Both the position numbers and the translations under genes were made by a program. Shown in pieces: positions 1 through 11,224 of a stretch of 64,000 nt of DNA (position 1 is the first letter of the stretch; each line of letters begins with the position of its first letter). Under the pieces are notes generated by a model. That model was not told the DNA's origin. It saw nothing but the letters and a program-made list of their open reading frames with translations, and made no database searches. Source of the stretch: Cyathus striatus (taxonomy: Eukaryota; Basidiomycota; Agaricomycetes; Agaricales; Nidulariaceae); contig JAOVFP010000001.1 in assembly GCA_025738555.1 (NCBI GenBank), forward strand, positions 7,378,001-7,442,000, written 5' to 3'.

Positions 1-1499
1 ATCAAATTGATCAATGAGTGCCACACATTGTTTTCCATGGTGGGTTTGATTGCATTCATGTGCCTTGTTATTGTCATAAACAATGAGCACCCATTTTTTT
101 CATTTCTAGTCAAGTTCATGGGCAATTCCTCCCAATTTTTTTGTGACTACAAATGTATATTAAATACTTCAACAGTATGGCTAAATTACCTATGAAATAG
201 TATGAAAAGCTGAAATTATTATTATTCATGTTATATTTTCTGTAAGCACAGTACACCATGTTTATGCAACCAAGATGTTATATTACATACAAAATAACTA
301 CATATTGTAAAAAATAAATCACAGAAAGAATCCAAAAACTGAGAGAAGAATGCACAAAATACTTGCTCACTGTTGAGCATGATGACAGAAGAAGTGTGAT
401 GCAATCACCATCAATGCATCAGAAGCAAGTGGAATGATCAAGGGTTTGATGGATTGTAAGGTGACTACTTGTCTGAAGGTGTACTTGTTGAGTATGGAGC
501 GTGACAGTGTCCAATCTGTCACTGGTGTTCTAAATGAGTTGTTGAGTTCCTTGAGGAGTGTTGAAGTATAGTACAAGTCTTATAGGGTTTGTAAAGACTT
601 GTATTTGGTTTTAAGAGAAGTAGTGAAGGTGAGTTTGGTGGATAAAGGATAGAGATGGAAGGTTAAGAATATAAGCAGTTAGTTAAGGTTCTTGCCTGTG
701 CAAGAGCTTTAACTTATAGATGAGTTAAGCAGTACTGAGTGTTAAGTAAGTAAGAACAGAAATACACTAAGTTTCTACAGCTAGAAGCTTAGTGTAAATA
801 ACAGATAAGTGCTGTGTGTGAATCAAACTGGAATTTTTCTCCCAGATGTAGCTACATGAGGGGGGTTTATATACTTTTTTGATACTACCTAGGTAGAAAT
901 ATGTACCATGATTAATAATACAGTAAGTAAGAATGATTTGCAGTAAAGGAATAAAGATAAAGGTAGAGGAATAAAGAAAAAAAAGGTAAGGAATATGTAT
1001 AAAGGGCACATGGCGGCATCGGAAAAGGTAATACTGATGTGAGTGCTTTGCCAGGCATTGTGATTGGTCAGTGCTGAGTCATGTGCCTTTCACTTTTGAA
1101 AGGTACAGCATTAACTTTGGCATGTTGGTTTTGGGATATTGCTTAGTGTGTTATCTTTTAGTGATAGATCAATTAGTAATAATATGGACTTCATCAGAAT
1201 TTGTAATGATCTTGGGGATAATTGGGGTGTGGAACATTGTTAATATTCCAAGATCAGGGTATAGTGAAGGGAATAGATTGTAGTTGGTTAGAATAAATAC
1301 AGGAACCTACAGACTATGTATATTGAGTGTTTTTGTACATAGGCCAGTAGGGTTCCCTACAGGATGATATGATGGTGCTATTTTTACACATCCTTAGCAG
1401 CAGTGGTGGGCATGGGAAACAATGAGCTAAGGAATCATGATTACAATGAGCACAATTATAAAGTATGGGTTTTTAGTAATGGAATTTGAGGAACTTAAA
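1..1499. other. AT-rich intergenic, no gene seen
   Basis: Very few CpG sites, many stops in all frames and only short open frames (70-80 codons) without recognisable motifs. I see no gene, RNA or clear repeat here. It is probably decayed transposon DNA like the rest of the first 28 kb. Confidence 0.5.
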
Positions 1500-1800
1500 G
1501 TAGGGACTTGACTGGAACTCAACTGGAACTTGAATGGAACTTGACTCAAATTCAAGTGGAGTTGAGTTGCCATTTACCACTTGAAGGTAACTCAATGGTA
1601 ACTTGACTGACACTTGAATTTAGTTTAAGTGAGGAACTCAATGGAACTTAACTTTTACTTGAAAAAAAATAAGTGAGGAACTCTACTCTACTCAATGGAA
1701 CTTAACTTTCACTTGAAAAAATAAGCAAGGAACTCAACTCCACTCAATGGAACTTAACTTTCACTTGAAAAAATAAGTAAGGAACTTGAAGACACTTAAC
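1500..1800. repeat. Degenerate tandem repeat, AACTCAA/TGGAACTT motif
   Basis: The words AACTCAAC, TGGAACTT and ACTTGA recur throughout. From about 1650 on, a unit of about 52-57 bp containing CTCAATGGAACTTAACTT is repeated three times with few changes. The style resembles the subterminal repeats of the KDZ elements downstream, but I found no terminus that would tie it to one. Confidence 0.6.
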
Positions 1801-2066
1801 TTTTATTTATTTTGATTTTTACAAGTATGTAGCATACAGGTTACATTGTTTAATAGTTCAGGTACATGTTCATTGTGGCTGGCAAGCAGTAAAGCACACT
1901 ACCCCCAGATTTTATTTAGGTTTACCATAACTCAAGCTCATTTAGATACATGTTTGATATATTTTGTGGAACTATAACTACTATTCACAAATTTAATTAC
2001 TCTGATTACATATGGAGGGGTGGAATGCAGTAGCAGAAAGGCAGTAAAGAACAAAAGGCCTGTTGA
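1801..2066. other. Intergenic, nothing recognised
   Basis: AT-rich, CpG-poor. A short stretch near 1887 (CAGTAAAGCACACTACCCCC) resembles the KDZ terminal sequence, but it points the wrong way for the repeat on its left. I could not build an element from it. Confidence 0.4.
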
Positions 2067-2079
2067 GAGGTCTTCATGC

Positions 2080-2385
2080 TTGCCCCCCCATTTTGTTCAG
2101 ACTCCAGACAGACTCTGTGGATTCCATGGACTATCCAGACAGACTTCAAGGATTTTCTGAATAGTCTGTGGAATCCAGCCAGACTCCAGCTGGACTCATT
2201 TTGGCTGCAAGTCCAGCAAATTTGTTCAAATCTGGTCCTGTTCCAGTCCACCTGGAGTCTGCCTGGAGTCTGCCAGGAATCCTTTCATTAGCTGGAGTCT
2301 GGCAAGTTTAGCAGGAATTCTGGCAGACTAAATCTGTTTGGAACTCACCTGGACTCTGGTTGGAACTAGGTGGACATGGACTCTC
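2080..2385. repeat. Left subterminal repeats of the outer KDZ element
   Basis: Repeated words such as GACTCCAGACAGACT, CTGGACTC and TGGAGTCTG occur in both orientations. The matching right-hand block is at 16650-16890. Such arrays just inside the ends of a DNA transposon are usually transposase-binding sites; that role is inferred. Confidence 0.6.
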
Positions 2386-2460
2386 CATTGGCCACTATTA
2401 GTATTACTAGTTGTTATTAGTATTAGCTACCTTTTATTAATTTATAGTAAAAATATGCAA

Positions 2461-2534
2461 TGAGCAAGAATCAAACCCAGGTCGAACAGACAAGTCATGT
2501 GAACAATATGAACATACACAATACCAATACACCA
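2461..2534 (-). other. tRNA-like sequence in outer KDZ element
   Basis: Read on the minus strand it has a D-arm-like TGGTGTATTGGTA and, downstream, B-box-like GGGTTTGATTC. It follows the word TATAGTAAAAATA, as does the tRNA-like sequence at the same relative place in the inner element (4041-4122). No full cloverleaf forms. It could be a SINE head or a decayed tRNA. Confidence 0.35.
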
Positions 2535-2599
2535 AAGGGTCATATATTCTGTAGAGACAATATGCTACATAATCACCATATATTTTACTTTTCTAAAAT

Positions 2600-3400
2600 G
2601 GTATGTCATTTTTCCCACCTTGTTTTTTCTTTCTCTCCCATGTCAAGCTCATGTCATTGCCTCAAACCCTCTTCCCACATTGTTGCCTCAAGCCCTCTTC
2701 TCATATCATTGCCTCATGCTCTCTCCCATGTCATTGCCCCAAGCCCCCTTCACATGTCAGTGCCTTAGGACCCCTTTCCACATTATTGCCCCATACCCAC
2801 CTCTCATGTTGTCACCCAAATTGACTCTCAAGCACAAGATCAATGGTACAGCAAGATTAATAACATAGGGTATAGGCACTGTGGTGTGAATGGTTGCACA
2901 TGAGTGAGTGCATACAAAACTACAAGTATTTATTTCCCCTCCTTTCTCCCTCTTCCCTTCTCACTAACATGACAATGGGCACTGTTTATAGGCACACCTC
3001 TCATCATCCTCCCCCTCCTCATCCTTGTCTTGCAAGTGACAAGGATGAGTGCTCTTTGCACTTGCACTGCCACCTCATCTGGCAAGTGATGAGTGTGTGC
3101 ACATCCCCCTCCTCTCCCCCACCTTGTCTGGCAAGTGACAAGTGTTTGTCACCCATCTTTCCCTTCCCCACCTTGTCTGGCAAGTGACAAATGTGTGTGC
3201 ATCCATGTGCATGTCCCCCTCCTCTCCACCTCAAGTGTTCTCCATCCCCCTGTCTCCCCTCCACCCCTCTGCCTCTGCCTCATGTGCACATTCCCCTCCT
3301 CTTCACCACCTCATGTCCTCCTTTCCCCTGTCCTCTCATTCATTCTCTTCTCATGTCAATGGGCCAAAGGCAGAAGGCTGTGTGTTTCTTAAAATAGTTT
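2600..3400. repeat. Pyrimidine-rich leader of outer KDZ element, CpG-decayed
   Basis: C/T-rich stretch with repeats of the form CTTGTCTGGCAAGTGACAAG (near 3027, 3082, 3125 and 3174). These match the CTCGTCTCGCAAGTGACGGG units in the inner element (4803-5330) with CpG changed to TpG or CpA. The open frames here are by-products of low complexity. Confidence 0.6.
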
Positions 3401-3617
3401 AGATGATCATGTGTTGTAGCCAATTAAATTTAATATATATTTATCCATGTTCAATGTAGCCTATGAAAGGCTGTATATTTTTAGTTTTTTTGATCATGAG
3501 AAATTGCTGTGCACCCTGTGGCTTGTAAGGTGTTGGTTTGCATCAACCCCCCCTTGCTCCTTCTCAACCACCACCACTATCTTGCTATCTCAAAGCATTT
3601 TAACACATTTACACACA

Positions 3618-3631
3618 ATGGCTCATCATTC
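3618..3631 (+). pseudogene. Start codon and first codons of the outer KDZ accessory gene, cut off by insertion
   Basis: ATG at 3618 starts M-A-H-H and ends with the first two bases of a serine codon at the exact point where the inner element inserted. The next base of that codon is 11701, after the second copy of the 8-bp duplication. Across the insertion the frame runs on as MAHHSTHSATTQ, in phase with the open frame that follows. This shows the true start of the outer accessory gene. Confidence 0.85.
3624..3631. repeat. Target-site duplication CATCATTC (left copy)
   Basis: Identical to 11693-11700 and immediately next to both ends of the inner KDZ element. An 8-bp duplication is known for Zisupton-type (KDZ) transposons. 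Confidence 0.92.
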
Positions 3632-3639
3632 GAGCACTT

Positions 3640-3975
3640 TACGGTCCCCCACACGTTTACATGGAGTCCATGTGGACTCCGTGTAATTTTCCAGGAGCCT
3701 ACGTGGAGTCCACATAGACATTGGGAGACTCTATGTGGAGTGAATGTGGAGCTTACATGGAGTACAGAAGGATTGATACAGAGATAAGTCTGTGTACAAA
3801 CTCTACATGGACTCCATGTGGAATCCACATGGAATCCACATGGAATCGTTGAATTCCATGTGGAATACAGGGAGTGTTAGTGGACTCCGGGTAAAATTTC
3901 CACATAAAGCCCATGTATACTCCATGTAAAGTCCACATAATCCTTGTGTACTCCATGTAATCCCTGTTCACTCCT
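3640..3975. repeat. Left subterminal repeats of inner KDZ element
   Basis: At least ten imperfect copies of TGGACTCCATGTGGA-like words in both orientations, many self-complementary. The matching right-hand array is at 11225-11680. They are likely transposase-binding or foldback sites; the function is inferred from position. Confidence 0.75.
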
Positions 3976-4040
3976 TATACACCACTAAAGTAAACCTTTC
4001 TTTACTTTATTATAGTAAAAATAATACAATTAATATAAAA

Positions 4041-4122
4041 TGTCCCCAACGGTAATTGAACTACTGACATAGCACGTTAACTTACGAAAGTGTGGCGCAA
4101 CTTACCGTTACACCAACTCAGC
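4041..4122 (-). other. tRNA-like sequence in inner KDZ element
   Basis: On the minus strand it reads GAGTTGGTGTAACGGTAAG (A-box/D-arm-like) followed about 45 nt later by GTAGTTCAATTAC (B-box/T-loop-like). The acceptor stem does not close, so it is not a plain functional tRNA. It may be a SINE-type RNA polymerase III head. The outer element has a counterpart at the same place. Confidence 0.4.
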
Positions 4123-5785
4123 TTGTAGTTTGCACAGCACAAACTCCACAAGACCAGTGGGCGCGCTCGGCGGTACCCGGCCGTCGGCAACGAAACGTAT
4201 GCGCTGTCAACTTTGACAGCAAACGTGTTACTCTCCCTCTTCCCTCTTCCCTCCTTCAGCTCTTCCCTCCTCGCCGCTCTCGAGCTTCACGCTCACACTC
4301 ACGAACGACGAATGTTGTTTCGTTCTCTCCCTCCATCCGTTCCCTCCCCTCCCCTTGTGACGAAGACGAGCGCCATGCCATCCCGTCCCTCTCCTCGCTG
4401 CTTCCACCCCGTCATCGGTACCACGTAGGGCGTCGCCCCCAAGACGCTCTCAAAGCGCATGCCGAAGCCAGGTACGCTAACCCCCTCCCCCATCCCGAGT
4501 CTCCTGCTAACCCACATCCCACAGCGCCGTCTACGAACCGTAGACGTGTCAGCAGCCAGCCCCCTCTCCTCCGTGCCCCCTGCGCCATGACGATGACAAC
4601 GCCCTGTCGTCCTTCCCCCTCTTCCCGTGATGTGACGACCACGACACTGCTTGCAAGAACGGCGTCGATGCCACGTCGTCGATGCTCCCTCGCTCGCTCC
4701 CCTCCCATCTTGCAAGTGATGAAGACGTCTTGTGATGTCCCTCCTTCCCCCCCTCTCTCCTTCCCCCCCCCTCTCTCTCTCCCTCCCCCCCTCTCCTCTC
4801 GCCCTTTGTCCCTCGTCTTGCAAGTGACGAGGGCAAGCATGTTCTCACCCCTTGTCTCGCAAGTGACGGGGGGAACGTCTTCTTCCACCCTCGTCTTGCA
4901 GGTGACGGGGGGGAACGTCTTCTTCTGCCCTCGTCTCGCAAGTGACGGGGGGAATGTCTTCTTCCGCCCTCATCTCGCAAGTGACAGGGGGAATGTCTTC
5001 TTCCGCCCTCATCTCGCAAGTGACGGGGGGGAACGTCTTCTTCCACCCTTGTCTCGCAAGTGACGGGGGGGAACGTCTTCTTCCACCCTCGTCTTGCAAG
5101 TGATGGGGGGGAACGTCTTCTTCCACCCTCGTCTTGCAAGTGATGGGGGGGAACGTCTTCTTCCACCCTCGTCTCGCAAGTGACGGGGGGGAACGTCTTC
5201 TTCCGCCCTCGTCTCGCAAGTGACGGGGGGGAACGTCTTCTTCCGCCCTCGTCTCGCAAGTGACAGGGGGGAACGTCTTCTTCCGCCCTCGTCTCGCAAG
5301 TGACGGGGGGGAACGTCTTCTTCTGCCCTCGCCTCTCCTCCGAGACGTCAACACCACGCAAACTCTTCCTCATCCCCCTCCTCATTCTAGCCATGTCGCC
5401 TATGCGCTGTCACCAGGTAAGCCCCCCCCAGCTCCACCCTCATCCTCACTAACGCCCACCACCTCTATCCCCACAGCGTCACCAACGTAGGACCCGCTAC
5501 CTCACCCACCCCAATTCAACGTCCCCCCCTGTCAAGCCGGTCTCGCCCATAATTGGCCCCTCCTCCCTCCTACTCCCTGCGTCACAGAGACAACGACGCC
5601 ACTGGCAAGAACGTCATTGACGCTACGACATCCAGCCCGTCCCTCCCCCCCTCTCTCTCCCTCTCTCCCTCTTTCCTCGCCCCCTTGCCCTTTCTCCTCT
5701 GAGACGACACTGCCACGCCACGCCCCCCCTCCTCTTCCCCTCCTTGGTCTAGCCACGTCATACAAATGACAAGATGAGCTGGTGG
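4123..5785. other. CpG-rich leader region of inner KDZ element
   Basis: Dense in CpG and C/T-rich, unlike everything else within 25 kb. It contains two intron-like stretches (GGTACGCTAACC...CCCACAG near 4470-4530 and GGTAAGCC...CCCACAG near 5416-5478), each followed by CG-starting sequence, plus the 40-bp repeat array. It lies upstream of the accessory gene and may be its promoter or a spliced leader. The long open frames on both strands follow from base composition and do not look like proteins. Confidence 0.55.
4803..5330. repeat. 40-bp tandem repeat, about 13 copies
   Basis: The unit contains CTCGTCTCGCAAGTGACGGG followed by GGGAACGTCTTCTTCCGCC, with a period of 39-40 bp. Copies differ mainly at CpG positions and in the length of the G run. 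Because the period is not a multiple of three, the array is open in several frames at once, giving spurious repeated peptides on both strands. Confidence 0.9.
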
Positions 5786-5960
5786 GAAGCGATCTATTAT
5801 TGGATCGCTTCTCAATATATTTTGACATGGCATATGGGGCGACTGGCTGCCATTGCCACTGGGAGGTGATCTATTGTTGGATCGCTTCTCAGGCATATGG
5901 GTGACTGGCTGTTGTTGCTGCTGGGAAGTGATTTATTATGAATTGCTTCTCAGCATTTCA
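5786..5960. repeat. Tandem hairpin repeat, three ~70-bp units
   Basis: Each unit holds GAAGCGATC-TATTATTG-GATCGCTTC or a decayed version, a 9-bp perfect stem with a short loop in the first unit, followed by a GGCATATGGG/GACTGGCTG segment. In the third unit the CpGs are gone (GAAGTGATTTATTATGAATT). It sits between the CpG-rich leader and the accessory gene. Confidence 0.7.
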
Positions 5961-6367
5961 TCTGTCTGTTGCTGTCATGTACAGCTACACCCTTTCCGAT
6001 TACAGTAGTATGTTGTTTAGCACCGATATGACATGTCATTAGATGTACAAATAAGTTCACTTCTCTGCTTTAAGGGTTATGTACTAAGTCTTGTGGCCAA
6101 ATGCGCTACTTATTTGGGATGCACATCAGATATATTTAGTATATCATTTCATATTCACACAGGTGTCATAAGTTATATTTGGTTTATACCTTATGAACTA
6201 CACATGTTTTACATGTGTGTGGGAGCACAGAATTAATTTTAGTACATCTGTGTATAGTATATATTGCTCATGTGAACTATTTTGCTTTCCTTTCCCCCCC
6301 ATCACTTGCCTAAGCACACAAATATCTTCAGCTTGAGTTTATTTTTTGATAACTTTTTACACCTACA

Positions 6368-8693
6368 ATGGCTCCCAAATCTTCCAAACAACAACAAAAA
6401 TCCACAAAGTTAGATATTACTAAATTTCACTTATTTTAAGATTAATATTTCTAATTAACTATTTAGAAATTCTTCTAAGCCTGCTGTTGAAACTGACAAA
6501 GATACTATTAATAAACCAATTTCAAAACGACAAACAAAGTAAGATCTTTCATATGAATTATATACAAAGCTAATTATCATGTCATAGAAATTCCAACAAA
6601 CCTTTGGTTGAGCCAGAGGAGTCTAAGTCTAAGATGAAAAAACCCAAGTAAGTATTGATATTGATAGTATAATTTTTTATTTATATCACTTTATATTTAG
6701 AAAAACAAGCACTCAGTGTATTCAAGAAGATATTAAAGAAGATGCTAAAGGTGCTCCTGAGAAATTGACTAAAGCTGCAAAAATTCTTGAAATTGGAGGT
6801 GATGCTGTAGCCCCTCCACCTATTATTCGGGCCTCAGCTTCAACTTTGCCACCTCGGCCCATGAGAGTTATTTCCTCTGATATTGAGGATGAGTTGAACA
6901 CAGAACAAGCTGAGCTGATAGTGCAAAAGAACATGGAATCTGGGTCTAAAGCTGAAATTGGGACTAAAGCTGGATCTGAGTCTAAGGATGAAACTGGATC
7001 TAAAGCTGAAACTGGGTCCAATATTGAGCATGGGCTAGATGCTGATTTAGTTGACTTAAACAAACAGAAAGATATTGAAACAGAAATAGCAAACAAAATG
7101 CAGGTTGACACCCAGGTTGAAATAGGAGGGCCAAATAGGAATGCTGGTGAACTTGATGAGGAGACTGATAAAGAGGAATATGAAAAGAGAGCTGAGGCTG
7201 AAATAGATGATCATTCAGATGAGGAGAGTGAAAAAGAGAAAAGTGCAGAGAATGTAAATGAGAATGATACATCTCAGATGAAAGATAACAATAAAGATGG
7301 CAGTGAAGAGATGAGTAGTGAGATTGAAGAAGAAGATAATGATGAGAATGAGAATTTTGAGAATACTACACCTAAGAAAGCAAAAGTCACTACAAAGAGA
7401 TATCGAGATTCTACCCCAGAAAGTCATACAGGCAGCTCTATTAGTAGAGTTACTAAGAGTAGTCGCAGATCTACATCTCATAACTCTGCTGCAACAGTTC
7501 CACCTGATAGCCCTTCTCCTATTGAGCTTGAAGGTGCTTCTAGAACTCATGGTGGATTTTCTAGAGGAAGAGCTTTTGGAAATACATTTAACTCTGCTGA
7601 TTTTGATAATACCAATGATGCATTGATGCATATTGAGGAATCTGATTCAGGCCCTGTAATGGGAAGAGTTATAATATACTCTGATCATTCTAAGCAAAGC
7701 CCACCATTTGTTGTTACACAGCCACTTGGCACTAAGTTAGGAGATATTCTTCACAATATATGTGTAGAATATGAGTATACTGCTATTCAATGTGAGTTAG
7801 TTACAATATAATATATAATATACTAATAACTAATATTTGTATAGCTTGTTTTATCTATATTCAAGATGATGATATGTGGGCACTTAAGGGAAAATACCAC
7901 AAAGCTTTGGAGAAAAATGAGACTGTTCCTTGGATTAAAGATGAGAAGGGGAAGTATTCTATTTCTTTGTCAGCTGTAAGTTTCATATTATAACTTCTAT
8001 AGCATTGTTTCTGAACATTATAACCAGGAGAGTATTTCTGAAATGGTTCCAGCACTGCCTGTAACTTTAGGTGGTGGTACTACATCTCAACACATGAAGC
8101 CATCTGGATCAACTGCCATGTCTTATCCATTTGAACTAGATTCTGTTCAATACAAGATAGCTTCAGCATTCAATGTCTCTAAGGGACTCTGTGAAAGAAA
8201 TGTAAAGAAAGATATTCGAATTTCATATCAGAAATACTTGGCTATTCATGACATTTTTGCAAAGTTTCCTGCAATGATAGCTAATAACATTTGGAAGGAG
8301 AAAAGACCTTCTAATGATGACATCATTGAGGTTTTTATGTCAAAGTCAACATACTATTTCTATTATAGTAACCCATTTTCTATGGTGCCCCAGATTCCTG
8401 GATTGGATAAATGGCTCAAAGGAGATTCAGATGCACCACACACTGGTGAAGTTTGGGGTCATGGAGTAAAGCCAAGCTTGGACAACTTGAAGAAGTTGTT
8501 GGATAATATTAAGAGTGATCATTCCTCCAGTGCAAATGCAGAGAGTGAAGATGGAGAAGGATCTCATAAGAAAAAGAATGACAAAGGAAAAGGGAAGGCA
8601 AAAGGGAAGGAGAAGGAATTGGGAAAGGGAAAGGGTAAAGATAAAGAAGTGGAGGTTAAGTCTAAGGGAAAGAAGAAGAAAACCAATTTGTGA
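6368..8693 (+). CDS. KDZ-element accessory protein, function unknown (inner copy)
   Basis: Six exons: 6368-6408, 6467-6538, 6588-6647, 6701-7791, 7845-7975 and 8028-8693, giving about 686 residues with no internal stop. The first three introns all split a lysine codon as AA|GT and share the AG|AAA acceptor, so the N-terminus is built from short Lys/Ser/Gln-rich exons starting M-A-P-K-S-S-K. The middle is acidic with repeats of GSKAETGSK type. The C-terminal third (from 8028) is more ordered and ends in a lysine-rich tail (KGKGKAKGKEK), suggesting nuclear localisation and nucleic-acid contact. A diverged homologue with the same exon pattern is in the outer element, so this is a conserved second gene of the transposon, just upstream of the transposase. 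I recognise no known domain. Confidence 0.75.
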
Positions 8694-8817
8694 GTATAGT
8701 CATTTATGTGAAATAGTGATTGTATATACATGAAACAAACAATTGATGTATTGTTGATGATAATCTTTTCCAACTGATTTCTTAAATTATATAACTCTGG
8801 TCCTTCTACTGACAATT

Positions 8818-11128
8818 ATGACTAACAGGAACATCTGGAAGATATTAAGCAATTTGATTATATTTTATATCTTCATTGGGTTATTTCCTGCAGTTTCAGC
8901 AATGCAAGATCCATTTCCATCAGTGAAATTTTCTATATTTGCACAATTTATTGAAGACAACTTCAGTTCAGAAATTAACTTGAATACAGTTATATTACTG
9001 CTATTAACATTAACCAACAATACTGATTTATTAAACTTACATGCAAGACAACAAAATCCATCACTACAAGATGAACATGCACAAGTTCATACTAGTTGGA
9101 TGAATGCATTAAGTAGAGCACTTCATGAAAAATTAAATGAAGATATTTACAAGTTGTTCACTTCAAATGAAAATACTGAAGTAGATGAAGAATCATTTAT
9201 TACAGAAGTTGGATTGAAGATGAATGCATTTTCAAAGATATTGAAATTAGATCCATATGATGAGCATGGAAGATTTACTGAGTGGCTTAAACCAATATCT
9301 CACTCTGTCATTGAGCCAATCTTTTTAATTTGCCCTGCACGTGCAGAATGTAATAATCGCAATTGTTATAGAAGGTCATTAAGTCAGAAGTCTCGGTCTC
9401 GTGATATTCCACATGTTTCATTGATCAAAGACAGTAAACAATATCTGAATTCTCATGTTCTTAGTGGCAAATGTAGTTGTTGCAAAGCAATTTATTATGC
9501 AGACCATAAAAGTGTAATTAATCCATTTAATTCTGCACAGTGGGACAGAATATACTTAAATCTGGCAAAGTACCTTAAAGTGGGAAAACAAGTTTGGGTT
9601 GATCGTACATTTTCATCTGCTGTTGTAAATGCAATATACAGCTTTCATGCATCTGCATCTGCATTTTCAGAATTTTGGAATACAACATTTATTATAAATG
9701 AGGGAGAATCCAAGGCAATTTCACGCCGGCAAGCTTGGCAAGCATTTGTACAGGAATCTATTCGACAAGTTGCCTTGAGTTCTAATACTGTTTTGAAAAT
9801 AACTGATGGAACAAAAATTGATGATGTAACTAGACATGCCTTTACACATTTGGGAGAAGAAGGTATTGTACGAAGTGCAGAAAATCACCACTGCAGTGAA
9901 TGTACACAGAGATACACAGCTAATGCTGATATAATTACACCTGATGATCCAGCTGCAGTAGCACAAGTAGATGAAAACCAAAATATACCTGCATTAACAG
10001 GTAGGGATGCAGATAGAGCAGCTAGAGATGCTGCTGAAGCAAGATATAATGCTCAAAATGCAATGAATGTTGATTCAAGTCCAAATGAGAGCTTAAATGA
10101 GAATTCAGCACTTGTAAATATGGTTGTTGTAGATGGCATTGTTATGGGACCTGCACATTGTGCCATAGAGAACTGTACTCAAGATCTAGTCAATGCAAGA
10201 CAAGGTGTTTTCTGTGCTATGCATGAAGTACTACACAAAAATTTATGCAGAGTAAATGGCTGCAATAAAAATCTAGTTCAAAATACAAAGGCATGTGAAG
10301 AGCACCAGCAAAAGTGGCGATCACATTTCACAAGATTTGGCAGACAGTCATTACTTGGTGTCCAAAGAATATTACGGCATACCCAGGAAGAACGACTCCC
10401 ATGGTTACCTCAGATCAATAGACAAGTTCAAGCACATGATATTATGAGCTCCAGGGAGGAAAAGAAAAAAAAGGACTACTTTTCTCCATCACGGTTTTAT
10501 TGTATTGAAACAATCTGTGCACCATGTGGTGTAGTCCTTGCTTGGGCAAAGTTTGATAAGTCTGAGTCTATAGATCAAATATTTGAATTTTTAGAAAAAG
10601 TATTTCCAACAGAGGATGTCTGGCCAAGTTATGTATGCATAGATAAAGCCTGTGTTCTTCTCAAAAGTGCAGCTACAAATGGGAAATGGATAGAGTGGAA
10701 AAATACAACATGATTTGTTGTTGACTCTTATCATTATATTAATCATAGGGTGACTGATTATATATGTCGTAAATGGTGTAACCCAGCACCATTAAATGGA
10801 TCTGCTCCAAATTTAGTTGTGGTTGAACATGATGTGAATGGTGTTCCACATTACAAACATGCATTTAATACACAAGTTAGTTTTATATTCTTATAATTAT
10901 ATAACTATTGCTAATTAGTAACATAAGGCATGTGAGCAATTAAATGCATGGATAGGTGGCTTCCAAACAATGTTGAACAGAATGACATTATCTAATTTTA
11001 ACTGGACCATGCACACACTATTGTTTTTACACACACAAAGGGTTATAAAGAGGCAACAAATAAAAGATCAAGTGGTAGAAGAAGATGACAATGAGGAAAT
11101 AGGAATTGATATAGAGAGGGATGACTAA
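8818..11128 (+). pseudogene. KDZ transposase with CxC5/CxC6 cysteine clusters, one nonsense codon (inner copy)
   Basis: The open frame 8818-10713 continues in the same frame after a TGA (10711-10713) to 10875. A 52-nt intron (10876-10927) follows, and the last exon ends at 11128, about 750 residues in all. Cysteine clusters are CPARAEC-x5-C with CSCCKA (CxC5-like), CSECTQRY, and C-x3-C-x10-C-x3-H in the CAIENC...CAMHEV region with CRVNGC (CxC6-like). The likely catalytic acids lie in VCIDKAC, FVVDSYHYINHR and ACEQLNAW, by analogy with other KDZ transposases. The TGA stands where relatives have Arg (CGA), between the first and second acidic motifs, so the product would lack the catalytic core. 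The start is uncertain; an ATG at 8902 (MQDPFP) is an alternative. CpG is strongly depleted. Confidence 0.85.
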
Positions 11129-11224
11129 TACACCAAGTGCTGCTAAGTAGTATAGGTTAGTACAATATTTGTTGTTCATTTTCAATATATGTGTATGATG
11201 CTGGTTGTATCATTAAAATTCATG

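Noticed and set aside
2894..3402. Pro/Ser/His-rich open frames on the plus strand
   Set aside because: They overlap each other in three frames over the decayed leader of the outer KDZ element; no protein features.
4092..5394. Long open frames on both strands (323 codons plus, 281 codons minus) with repeated peptides
   Set aside because: They lie over the 40-bp tandem array and C/T-rich DNA with few stop triplets. Several frames are open at once and the peptides simply mirror the DNA repeat.
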